Positions 11,577 to 21,668 of a stretch of DNA of 64,000 nt are shown here, in pieces. Origin of the DNA: Triticum aestivum (Eukaryota > Streptophyta > Magnoliopsida > Poales > Poaceae). Where the stretch lies: the NCBI RefSeq assembly GCF_018294505.1, contig NC_057796.1:273043906-273107905 (forward strand), read 5' to 3'. A program made the translations under genes and the position numbers. Numbering within the stretch: the first letter of the stretch is position 1; each line of letters starts with the position of its first letter. A model generated the notes under the pieces. It made no database searches, was not told the DNA's origin, and was given only the letters and a program-made list of their open reading frames with translations.

Positions 11577-12968
11577 TGATAACCCACAAGTATAGGGGAT
11601 CGCAACAGTTTTCGAGGGTAGAGTATTCAACCCAAATTTATTGATTCGACACAATGGGGCCAAAGAACATTCTCAAGTATTAGCAACTGAGTTGTCAATT
11701 CAGCCACACTTGGATAACTTAATATCTGCAGCAAAGTATTTAGTAGCAAAGTAGTATGATAGTAATGGTAACGGTAGCAAAAGTAATATTTTTGGGTTTT
11801 GTAGTGATTGTAACAATAGCAACGGAAAAGTAAATAAGCGAAGAACAATATGTGAAAAGCTCGTAGGCATTGGATCGGTGATGGATAATTATGTCGGATG
11901 CGGTTCATCATGTAACAGTCATAACATAGGGTGACACAGAACTAGCTCCAATTCATCAATGTAATGTAGGCATGTATTCTGAATATAATCATACGTGCTT
12001 ATGGAAAAGAACTTGCATGACATCTTTTGTCCTACCCTCCCGTGGCAGCGGGGTCCTAGCGGAAACTAAGGGATATTAAGGCCTCCTTTTAATAGAGTAC
12101 CAGACCAAAGCATTAACACAGAGTGAATACATGAACTCCTCAAACTACGGTCATCATCGGGAGTGGTCCCGATTATTGTCACTTCGGGGTTGCCGGATCA
12201 TAACACATAGTAGGTGACTATAGACTTGCAAGATAGGATCAAGAACTCACATATATTCATGAAAACATAATAGGTTCAGATCTGAAATCATGGCACTCGG
12301 GCCCTAGTGACAAGCATTAAGCATAGCAAAGTCATAGCAACATCAATCTCAGAACATAATGGATACTAGGGATCAAACCCTAACAAAACTAACTCGATTA
12401 CATGATAGATCTCATCCAACCCATCACCGTCCAGCAAGCCTACGATGGAATTACTCGCGCACGGCAGTGAGCATCATGAAATTGGTGATGTAGGATGGTT
12501 GATGATGACGACGGCGATGGATTCCCCTCGAACGGACTCCAGATCAGCCCTCCCGAGAGAGTTTAGGGCTTGGCGGCGGCTCCGTATCGTAAAACGCGAT
12601 AAATCCTTCTCTCTGATTTTTTTCTCCCGGAACACGAATATATGGAGTTGGAGTTGAGGTCGGTGGAACACCAGGGGGGCCACGAGGCAGGGGGCGCGCC
12701 CTACCCCTGGGCGCGCCCCCCACCCTCGTGGACAGGGTGTGGGCCCCCTGACATGGTTTCTTCTTCCAGTATTTTTTATATATTCCAAAATAAATCTCCG
12801 TTGATTTTCAGGTCATTCCGAGAACTTTTATTTCTGCACAAAAATAACACCATGGCAATTCTGCTGAAAACAGCGTCAGTCCGGGTTAGTTCCATTCAAA
12901 TCATGCAAGTTAGAGTCCAAAACAAGGGGAAAAGTGTTTGGATAAGTAGATACGACGGAGACGTATCA
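11577..12968 (-). repeat. 5' LTR of element B
   Basis: A 1392-bp LTR, TG...CA in element orientation, starting TGATACGTCTCCGTCG. A TATA-like run lies near 12639-12644. The CACGAGG...CCTCGTG palindrome with two GGCGCGCC cores lies upstream of it in element orientation, at 12681-12730. It is inserted in the gag region of element C. Confidence 0.88.
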
Positions 12969-13362
12969 GGCGCACCCCCGCGGCACGCCCAACCCAATAG
13001 TCAAAAAACATAAGTCCAGTATGCCACATGGCACCGTCTCGGGGGGATGGCTCAATGGCCCATGCAAAATACACACGACGCCAGATACCGTGGCAACCCA
13101 CAGCCTCAGAGCATGCTGGATGCTCCGACAGGTAGCCAGGACCGGCGAGGTTATCCTTACCAGGGACACCCCGGAGCAGCACCCTCCAGAAGACGACGAC
13201 ACGAGAGTACTGACAGTCTTCAAGACATTTGCTTCAAACAACAAGCGCAAAAGGGCACTGCGTGATATAGCCGAAGTCTGCCAGATAGCCGCAATTGATC
13301 CCTGGAACGACATGGCCATAACCTTTAACGCCAGTGATGAACCCGAATACAGAACAGTTTGA
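12969..13362 (+). pseudogene. gag C-terminal part of element C
   Basis: The left end is cut by the insertion of B. The readable frame (from about 13021) contains a C-x2-H-x8-H-x4-C pattern, CKIHTTPDTVATHSLRAC, aligned with CQIHGTPHKPANHTNRDC in the gag of element D. It then runs through a KRKRALRDI segment that matches KRERKRALRGV in D. It is followed with a frame change by the protease at 13359. The zinc-knuckle role of the Cys/His pattern is inferred from position. Confidence 0.65.
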
Positions 13363-14054
13363 GTGCCAGCCGCATAGTCCTCAGTCCCATCGTGGACGGT
13401 TTTCGGCTTACAAAGGTCCTCATGGACGGCGGCAGCGGACTAAAACTCATCTACGAGGACACACTCCATAAAATGGAAATAGACAGGAGCCGCATCGAGA
13501 AAAGCGGCACAACCTTTCGAGGTATCATCCCCAGTCGGGAAGCATGCTGTGCGGGAAAAATTACACTTGATGTGGTATTCGGCACGCCAGACAGTTATCG
13601 GTCTGAAGAAATAACTTTCCAGGTGGCCCCTTTCAAGGGTGGATGTCACGCCCTGTTGGGGCGGGAGGCCTTCATGCGCTTTCAAGCTATACCTCATTAT
13701 GGCTATATGAAGCTAAAAATGCCTGGGCCTAATGGAATAATCACTCTCGTTAGCGATCCGGACATAGCACTCCGCGGCGAGAACAAAACCGCATCCCTGG
13801 CCCTTGAGGCATTATTTGAAGCCCTCACGGCCAAGGAATTAACCACACTACGCTCCATAGTGGATAAGGATGATGTGATCCTGGACAAACGACCCAAATC
13901 CACTTCCTTCAAGCCGGCAGAAGAAATAGTCAAATTCCAGGTCCACCCAACGGACCCGAAGAAAACAGCATCTATCGGAGCGCAACTCAACCCTGCAGTC
14001 GACGCCGCACCCCTCGGATATGCCAGGAATCCCGCGCGAGTTGGCCGAACATAG
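13359..14054 (+). pseudogene. Aspartic protease region of element C
   Basis: A 231-codon frame. Near residues 10-25 is the retropepsin-type active site region VLMDGGSGLKLIY, with the catalytic Asp in MDGG. It is followed by the family pattern FRGIIPS and HALLGREAFMRF. It processes the gag-pol polyprotein. The frame ends soon after the linker to RT and overlaps the RT frame at 14020, so a frameshift separates them. Confidence 0.7.
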
Positions 14055-15335
14055 CCTCAACATACTGAAGGGGTCCAAACCGGTCAAACAAGCACTGCGG
14101 CGCTTTTCGGAACCCAAACGACAAGCTATGGGGGAAGAGCTGGCCAAACTCATCGAGGCCGGATTCATCAGAGACATTAAACATCCGGACTGGCTGGCGA
14201 ACTTGGTAATGGTACCAAAGAAGGATAAATCCTGGCGCCTGTGCGTCGATTTCAAGGACCTTAACAAGGCTTGCCCTAAGGACCCCTTCCCCCTCCCCCT
14301 CATAGATCAAATCATTGACGCTACTGCAGGACACGACTCGCTGTGCTTCCTTGATGCATATTTCGGATACCATCAAATTAAAATGAAGGAGTCCGATCAA
14401 GCCGCAACAGCATTCATTACACCATACGGGCCATTTTGTTTCAACACAATGCCTTTCGGGCTAAAGAACGCCGGCACCACATACCAACGCATGATCCAAA
14501 CATGCCTCGAGTAACAGATCGGTAAAACAGTGGAGGCCTATGTGGACGACGTTGTCATCAAAACTAGACACGTCGACACACTAATAGATGACTTGCGTCT
14601 CACATTCGACAACCTCCGCACATACGACATCAAGCTCAATCCGGAAAAGTGCGTCTTTGGCGTCCCCGCCGGAAAACTGCTGGGCTTCATCGTTTCCAAC
14701 AGAGGAGTTGAAGCAAATCCAGCCAAAATCCGAGCTCTGTCACAATTGGCTACGCCAACCGAACTCAAACACGTCCAAAAACTCGCTGGGTGCGTGGCAG
14801 CTTTAAGCCGCTTCATCTCCAGGCTGGGAGAAAAGGCACTGCCACTCTATCGCCTTCTACGGCGCACCGATAACTTCGAGTGGACAGACGCGGCAACGTC
14901 CGGATTGGAAGAAATAAAAGCCATTCTGGCAAGCAACCCAATCCTGGCCGCACCAAACGTCGGTGAACCAATGCTCCTATATATATATCGGCAACACACC
15001 AGGTGGTGAGTGCCGCACTCATTGTCGAGCGAGAACAGGACGGACACAAATTTCCGCTCCAGAAGCCGGTATACTATGTATCCGCCGTCCTCACACCATG
15101 CAAATCCCGATACCCCCACTATCAAAAGATAGCATATGCAGTCTTCATGGTATCTCGCAAGTTGCGACACTACTTTCAGGAGTGTTCGATCATAGTGGCC
15201 TCTGAAGTGACCCTCAACGATATAATCCAACAACCGGGACGCCACGGGCCAGATCGCCAAATGGGCCATCGAGCTCCTTCCATTCGACATCACATACAAA
15301 CCACGTCGAGCCATCAAATCCCAAGTGCTGGCTGA
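14020..15335 (+). pseudogene. Reverse transcriptase and RNase H of element C
   Basis: The frame from 14020 carries RT motifs: WRLCVDFKDLNKACPKDPFPLP, FLDAYFGYHQI, TPYGPFCFNTMPFGLKNA and, past a TAA stop at about 14512, the catalytic AYVDDVV. LNPEKCVFGV and LGFIVSNRGVEANP follow. Two further breaks occur: an extra TA in a (TA)n run near 14985 and a one-base shift near 15225. Beyond the second, the frame resumes with AKWAIELLPFDI of the RNase H. The YVDD catalytic residues are intact, but stop and frameshifts make the copy non-functional. Confidence 0.85.
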
Positions 15336-15800
15336 CTTCATCGCCGAATGGACAGAGGCCGAACTCCCTAAAGAGTACGACGCATACTCAACCTGGGTCA
15401 TGCATTTTGATGGCTCCAAAATGTTGGCGGGGCTGGGAGCGGGCGTCGTATTAACATCCCCCACGGGAGATATCGTCCAGTACGTACTCCAAATACTATA
15501 CACAGACTCGAACAACGCAACCGAATATGAGGCCCTGCTACATGGCCTTCGGATGGCCGTATCAATGGGCATACAACGCCTGGAGGTACGCGGGGACTCA
15601 AACCTCGCCATATCACAAATTAACGGAGACTTTGACGCCAAAGATCCCAAGATGGAAGCTTACCGCAACACCTTCCTAAAGATGTTCGCTCGGTTCGAGG
15701 GGCTCGAATTTCACCACAATGCCCGCGAAAGTAATCAAGCGGCAGACGTCCTTGCTTGCATCGGCACTAAGTGCGACCCCGTCCCACCTAACATCTTCCT
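15325..15800 (+). pseudogene. Second (archaeal-type) RNase H domain of element C
   Basis: After FIAEWTEAELP the frame reads WVMHFDGSKMLAGLGAG, then NNATEYEALLHGLRMA, then GDSNLAISQINGDF and a later ARESNQAADVLA. This is the D-E-D-D arrangement of an additional RNase H (RVT_3-like), with D in HFDGS, E in TEYEA, D in GDSNL and D in AADVLA. A second RNase H downstream of the normal one is a known trait of the Tat lineage and supports the classification. The frame runs on to 16215 into the integrase zinc finger. Confidence 0.8.
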
Positions 15801-17193
15801 CGAAAGGCTCTTTAAGCCATCGGTGGTGTGGCAAGGGGGAGACAACAACGACAGTCCCATTCCGGAGCCAAACGTCGTTATCAAACACACCGATATCATC
15901 GGAGGCCCAGCCACCGAAACAACACCATCGGCCCACCTCATTATGGTAGTCATCGCCCCGTGGACCGAACCATTATTGGCCTACTTTAATAGGAAGGAGC
16001 TCCCAGAGGATCAGAACGAGGCCCGCCGCATTGTCCGGCGTTCGAAGGCCTATGAAGGTCATGAAGGAGAGCTCTACAAGAAAAGTACCACCGGAGTCCT
16101 TCAAACGTGCATCTCCGAAGAGGAGGGGCGGCAACTTTTGGCAGAGATTCACGCCGGTCTCGGCTGGCACCACGCCGCAGCTCGGGCACTTGTCGGCAAG
16201 GCCTTCCGTACATGATTTTATTGGCCCACGACCCGAGTAGACGCGCAAGACCTCGTCCAGTGTTGCGTGGGATGCTAACTCTTCGCCAACCAAAGCCACA
16301 TGCCCCCTATCGCCCTGCAAACAATCCCCATTACATGGCCCTTTGCGTTCTGGGGCTTGGACATGGTCGGACCCCTTAAAGGGGGAAGCCATAAGAAAAA
16401 ATATCTGCTGGTCATGGTGGATAAATTCACCAAGTGGATAGAGGCTAGACCAGTTAAGACGGCCGAGTCCGGACCGGTGATCGCATTCACATCTGACGTG
16501 GTGCACCGTTACGGTGTCCCGCATAGCATCACCACCGACAATGGTTCCAATTTCAGGGCGGACGAGGTCAAAACCTGGTGCGCCAAAATGGGCATTAAGC
16601 TCGATTACGCCTCTGTCTACAACCCGCAAACAAACGGTCAAGTCGAACGAGCCAATGGTCTTATCATGAGCGGCATCAAACCCAGACTAGTGCAATCCTT
16701 AAAGGAATCAGACAAGCACTAGGTCGAGGAGCTCGACTCCGTTCTCTGGGGGCTGCGGACCACACCCAACCGAACTACCGGATACACACCCTTTTTCATG
16801 GTGTACAGCGCAGAGGCTGTGTTGCCCTGTGATATTATACATGACTCACCTAGAGTGCGTATGTACGAAGAGAAAGAGGTCGAGTTGGATCGGCAGGATA
16901 GCCTAGACGCCCTGGAGGAGGAGCGCGACGTCGCCAAAGCCCGTTCAGCATTTTACCAACACCAGGCTCGGATGTATCAAAGCAGAGAAGTACGGGCCAA
17001 GACTTACAACGTTGGCGAACTTTTTCTACGCCTACCGGAGAAGAAAAAGGACAAACTCAAGCCCAAATGGGAGGGTCCTTTCATCATCGACGAAGTCCTT
17101 ACCGGAGGAGCGTACCGTCTTCGTGACGCATCAGATAATCGCCTAGAACCGAACCCCTGGAACGCGGCCAGACTCCGAAGGTTCTATGCCTAG
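15801..17193 (+). pseudogene. Integrase of element C
   Basis: The N-terminal HHCC zinc finger (IHAGLGWHH ... CCVGC) spans 16140-16280 and contains a TGA at 16213 and a TAA at about 16276. The catalytic core follows with all three acidic residues: Asp in FWGLDMVGPL, Asp in TTDNGSNF and Glu in NGQVERANG. A TAG at about 16720 interrupts before VEELDSVLWGLRTTPNRTTG. The C-terminal segment (16798-17193) ends GAYRLRDA...NAARLRRFYA, the usual end of the polyprotein. The triad is intact, but three nonsense codons make it inactive. Confidence 0.85.
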
Positions 17194-18017
17194 CGCCGAA
17201 CCCTGTGTTAGTCTCCTCCTCCCCTATAGTTTCTATAACTCTTTCCCTCCTCTACACACCTTCTTTTTCTTTCGCCTTAAGAGCTTTTATTCTGCTTGGT
17301 CGAACACTACTGACGTACACATCTTTATATATGTACGCCCATCATACCTGGGGGCTTCTTTAACAGAAGCTTGTTAATATTATTTTCAGAGCATCCAGCT
17401 CACAACACATACGCGGTTTCCCCGTATGTCCCTTTTCTTCACCATTATATGCATCGATATGACTTAAGTTTTGGCCAAGCTGGGTTGCCTGGCTCCTGTG
17501 CTTACCCCTACGTTCCCGATTGTTCGGCTAGGTGGTAAAGGGAGCACCTCTGTGATTGTTACTGCCGAGTCATCCGGATGTGTACCTCAGACTGGGTGAA
17601 GCCGAAAGCTAGCGTTCTTAAGGGAATATTCGGTCGGTGAATGAGAAGCACTTTTTGCACTCACTTTATTGTGAACCCCCAGAAGCTATACACAATGTGA
17701 TTTTTACATCACCATCCGGACATGTCTACTAATGCATGCATACACAGGGAAAGGAACCCTTAACGGAACTATTCTCCCTGGAAGATGTTTCTTACAATTT
17801 TAACTATAATATAACATAACTAACAGAATACAACTTGTTTGTTCAAGCAACTATGACCCCTACGCCTAGTTTTCCATGCATGCCCCGGTCTATTCGACCG
17901 TGAGGGTATTCGGAAACACTCCGCACCGTCGAGTCCGGAGGTTGAAGCGAAAAGGTCTGCCATGACAAATGATATACAATTCTGCTAGAATTCCACATGG
18001 TGAGGAAAGTACATAGT
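17194..18017 (+). other. Non-coding gap between pol and the antisense gene of element C
   Basis: About 820 bp with no supported gene. It lies between the end of the plus-strand integrase and the 3' end of the minus-strand gene, so the two transcription units converge here. No clear terminator can be pointed to. Confidence 0.5.
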
Positions 18018-20827
18018 CACTTGGACTCATACACTTCTTCCTCCACACCATCTAACAGGCAGTCTAACTTACAATCCTGTTGTGAATATTTTGCGGCCAA
18101 CTCTACTTGGTCATATACTAAACTAACGGGAATCTCTTCCCCATCCAACCCTCGAGGTCCGACACGGGCCATGTGATTGGGATCCGACTTGGTGTATCAC
18201 ATTTTCACCATGGCCCAGGCTTCTCGCGCACCCTCCCGATAGGCTGATATTTTCCATAATCGGATGCGCCGCCGTGCTCCGTTGAACAGCTCTACGAGCT
18301 CCTCCATACTTCCTGGAGGGGAGGCGGACAGCCATAGGGCCTTGGCAACACTCCGCATGGTCAGCCGAGCTTGCTCGTGCACTCGAGACAGCCCTTGCAG
18401 CAGATCACTTGATGATCCGGACACCTCCTCTTCGGGACGGCCCGTTAATATACCTGCAATCATAGTTATATCAGTACCATTTACACCCGAACTCCTATCA
18501 AGGCTAGTTCGGACACATATTAAATATACCGCCTCGTAGTTTCTTATTCTCCTTCACGGAGTCGGCTAGCTGGAGTCGCACATCTTTCAGCTCTTCGCCT
18601 AAGCTGATCTTGTCATCCTGAAGCTTGTTTTTATCTGCAATGGTTTGTGTCCGCAAACGCTCGCCCGCCGCATGCAGCCTTTTCGCTCTTTGCTCTCCTT
18701 CCAGAGCAGCGCTCAGCTTCTTATCGTATTGATCGGGTGGCCCTATCATAATATCAGCAATATTATTACTATAGCAGGCCAAGGATTTTTTCTTACTATG
18801 GATCTATGATGGGAAATATTACCCGCATATGCCTCCTTGCATTTTTCAGTTCGGCAGTAGCAACATTTAGTTGTGTCCGACACTCCTCCAGCTCTTGGGT
18901 TAGCAGGTTGTTCTTCTCAGTAAGAACCTGGTTATACAACGATTCTTAAATCAGTTGTACCAATTGCTTTCAGTCTCGGGGGCTACTCATATATTGGTTG
19001 TCCTATTCGGATAAAGAAAACTTACCTGCACATCCTTTAAATACTGCCTTGTGGCTATACTAAGCCCATTTCGAGCAGTCTGGATATAGGCGTCAGCCGA
19101 ACTGAAGGCTTTAAACGCCTCCTCCAAAAACTGAGGGTCTCGTAAGACAGCCTCATAGCGCCGATGATTCATGGCGCTCTCTACTTCCGAGTTGGTGACG
19201 GGTATATTTTCCGAACCCTCGGTTGAATAACAATCCGGCGTTGTCTTCATATCAACTCCCGTTTCCTCGACGGGGTTTTGATCCCGGTCGACGGGAGCAC
19301 GATGGACTGGACCCCTGGGCGCAGTCCGGCAAACCTTTTTTCTGTTATGAAACAAATTTGCAAGTTACAGTTGGATGTGACTATTAATATATGCTTTCAA
19401 ATCAGTACCTCCCTGCCGAAGGGCCGGTCGTGTCTTCTCCAATCCTCCTCTTGGATGCCTTGCTTGGCGCAGAGGCTACTCTTCCGGGATTAATCCCCGG
19501 AGTGGCCCGACTCGCCGAGCGCTTCTGAAGGCATAAGACAGTGCAGCAATTAAAGCAAAGCACGGAAAATCCGTTAAAGGGAGATTTTTTTAACTTACGT
19601 GGGAAGAAGGGAGAAGGTGGGGGTAATCAGCGGTAATGGCCACTTCTGTGTCGTCGTAGCTTGCTTGGTGAAACACCCCTTCCTCAAGTACCACGGATAT
19701 GTCCGGATCTTCTTCAAATCCAAGATCTAGCTCCCGGTCATGGATCTCAGGCTGCGGAGCGGGGCTGAGTAGCCCCTCGGAGGTCTTTCGCCAGTGCTGT
19801 TGCAAACAAATGAAGGGGGAACTTTGTAAAGAATGGCTCAGAGAGTAGCAAAGATAAACTCAAAGGGGTCAGGACTCACCCAGTTGGGAGGATTGTACAT
19901 CGTGTACCCCTTCCTGTGATTGATGCGAAGGAATTCTTCTTCTTCGCCTTTGAACAGCTCGGCCAGTATTCTGGCCAGAGCGGCAGGGGTATCCGGACCT
20001 TTCCGACCATAACGGGTGGCGTCATCCTCCCCATTGAAGTGCCACATGGGGAGCCTTCTGTATTGAAGTGGTTGCACCCCCCCCCCCCACGTTATAGAAG
20101 TTGCCACCACCTCCACTATTGTCAGTCCGGATTGGGCAAGTGTCCTTATCTTGCCCATGAGCTGCCGGACCTCCACGCTGTCATCCTCCTCAAGGCTCCG
20201 AGGGCGCCAACTGTGGCGTTTCTTTAATGGAACCCTTGCAAATTTTGGAAGACCCCTTCGAGTTGGGTCAGGGAGTGCGACATCCTCGATATAGAACCAT
20301 TCAGACGGCCACCCGTCAGATGCCTTCCTTGGCGTACCGGACTGGTATCCGGTGCTGGCGATGCGCCACACTTCGGCTCCTCCCACTTCGAAGATTGACC
20401 CTTCATGGTTGCGCGGGACGAGGCAGAAAAGCTTTCTCCATAGTTCAAAATGGGCCTCAATACCCAGGAACAGTTCGCACAAAGCGACGTACCCTGCAAT
20501 ATGCAGGATGGAGGCTGGGGTGAAGTTATGCAGCTGAAGACCATAGTACTCCAAAAGCCCCCGAAGGAACGGATGGATTGGGAATCCGACGCCCCTCAGC
20601 AAATAAGGAACGAAGCATACCCGCTCCCCTTTTGATGGATTGGGGACGTTCTCCACCTGGGACTCTCCGGTGAAAGATGTGAGCCCTGCTCGTACGGGGT
20701 CCAGATCTGCGGGAGGTAAATATCCCTGCTTTTGCAACTCCTCCAGCCGACTATGGGACACAGAGCACCTCTCCCACTCGCCTCTCTATGGGATGGGATG
20801 GGAAGAGGAGCTGGGAACGCTAGCCAT
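18018..20827 (-). pseudogene. Spliced antisense gene of element C (Transposase_28-like protein)
   Basis: A minus-strand gene opposite to pol. It starts at ATG 20827 (MASVPSSSSHPIP), followed by a TAG near 20786-20788, and continues SVSHSRLEELQKQGYLPP. Exons supported by frame and GT/AG signals: about 19880-20827, 19599-19796, 19409-19524, 19026-19341 and 18823-18927, then two more at about 18550-18745 and 18018-18450. The first exon resembles the 'putative gypsy-type transposon' family (Transposase_28): FPIHPFLRGLLEYYGLQLHNF. Later exons are Leu/Lys/Glu-rich and coiled-coil-like. An in-frame TGA near 18211 precedes the likely end VYESK. Antisense extra ORFs of this kind are known in Tat-lineage elements; their function is unclear. 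Two nonsense codons suggest decay. Confidence 0.75.
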
Positions 20828-21143
20828 GGTGGAATGGTTTCTCCTAGCAATCTCCGGGGATTTTCCTCCGAGTGGTGCCGAACGGATCTAAGATCCAGCC
20901 TCTTTAAATAGGTATTTTTCCTCGAAGGAGTGGGGTGTTATCTGCAAAAAGTACCCTGACCTTCCGCATTCTCTCGACACATGGAAGACGAAGTTATTAA
21001 ACACGCAGAAGCCGAGGCGAGAAACATTGAATCCGCGGCCGAACACATTACATGGACGTCGTCGAAGGAAGAACCCGCCTTGCAATGCCGAAGACAATCT
21101 GCGCGCGGGACTCCTCTTCATTGAAGCCAGGTTTAGGGGCTAC
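20828..21143 (-). other. Upstream region of the antisense gene and polypurine tract of element C
   Basis: About 315 bp between the antisense ATG and the LTR. Any promoter of the antisense gene should lie here or in the LTR, but I cannot identify a TATA box. The last bases before the LTR, GGTTTAGGGGCTAC, form the plus-strand polypurine tract used to prime second-strand synthesis. Confidence 0.5.
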
Positions 21144-21623
21144 TGAGGGAGTCCTGGACTAAGGGGTCCTCGGGCGTCCGGCCTGTTATCCATTGGGCTG
21201 GACTGATGGGCCATGAAGACATGAAGGCTGAAGACTATACCAGTGTCCGGATTGGACTCTCCTTGGCGTGGAAGGCAAGCTAGGCGACCGACTATGAAGA
21301 TTCCTTCTTATGTAACCGACTCCATGTAACCCTAGATCTCTCTGGTGTCTATATAAACCAAAGAGCGTGGTCCGGATAGAGACAGATTCATTACCTTATT
21401 CTCATAGGCTAGACTTCTAGGGTTTAGCCATCACGATCTCGTGGTAGATCAACTCTTGTAACACACATATTCATCAAGATCAATCAAGCAGGAAGTAGGG
21501 TATTACCTCCATAGAGAGGGCCCGAACCTGGGTAAACATTGTGTCCCCGTCTCCTATTACCATCGATCCTAGACGCACAGTTCGGGACCCCCTACCCGAG
21601 ATCCGCCGGTTTTGACACCAACA
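21144..21623 (+). repeat. Fatima-like LTR shared by elements C and D
   Basis: A 480-bp LTR starting TGAGGGAGTCCTGGAC and ending TTTGACACCAACA. It is preceded by C's polypurine tract and followed by TTGGTGCTTTCATTGAGAG, the expected primer/leader region of a downstream element. It serves as the 3' LTR of C and the 5' LTR of D. I recognise the start and the GTGTCTATATAAAC core as Fatima-type. Confidence 0.85.
21350..21357 (+). promoter_or_regulatory. TATA box in the C/D LTR
   Basis: TATATAAA in the context GTGTCTATATAAACC, about 205 bp into the 480-bp LTR, as expected for the U3/R junction promoter that drives the genomic RNA. The transcription start would lie roughly 30 bp downstream. Confidence 0.7.
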
Positions 21624-21668
21624 TTGGTGCTTTCATTGAGAGTTCCACTGTGCCGTCGACAAAAGGTT

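Larger units (their letters stand above)
1..12968 (-). mobile_element. Element B: non-autonomous Athila-type Gypsy element, split by A
   Basis: A minus-strand LTR retrotransposon. Its 5' LTR is at 11577-12968 and its 3' LTR runs off the left window edge (1-177). Both copies carry the same sequence ending GAGACGTATCA on the plus strand, which is TGATACGTCTC read on the element strand. The internal part is 178-1544 plus 9132-11576, separated by element A. Only gag is present; no protease, RT, RNase H or integrase can be found, so it depended on another element for copying. The right flank starts GGCGC, the expected target duplication, whose partner lies outside the window. It is inserted in the gag region of element C. 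Confidence 0.85.
12969..21623 (+). mobile_element. Element C: Tat-lineage (Fatima-like) Gypsy element, 3' portion
   Basis: A plus-strand Gypsy element whose 5' part lies left of the window, beyond B. The order is gag C-terminus, protease, RT, RNase H, a second RNase H, integrase, a non-coding gap, an antisense spliced gene, the polypurine tract (GGTTTAGGGGCTAC) and the 3' LTR at 21144-21623. The extra RNase H and the antisense gene before the 3' LTR are hallmarks of Tat-lineage elements. The coding region has several nonsense codons and frameshifts, so the copy is dead. Confidence 0.8.

Noticed and set aside
13047..13265. Gln/Arg-rich frame overlapping the gag end of element C
   Set aside because: It is a different frame from the one matching D's Cys/His pattern and has no motif of its own.
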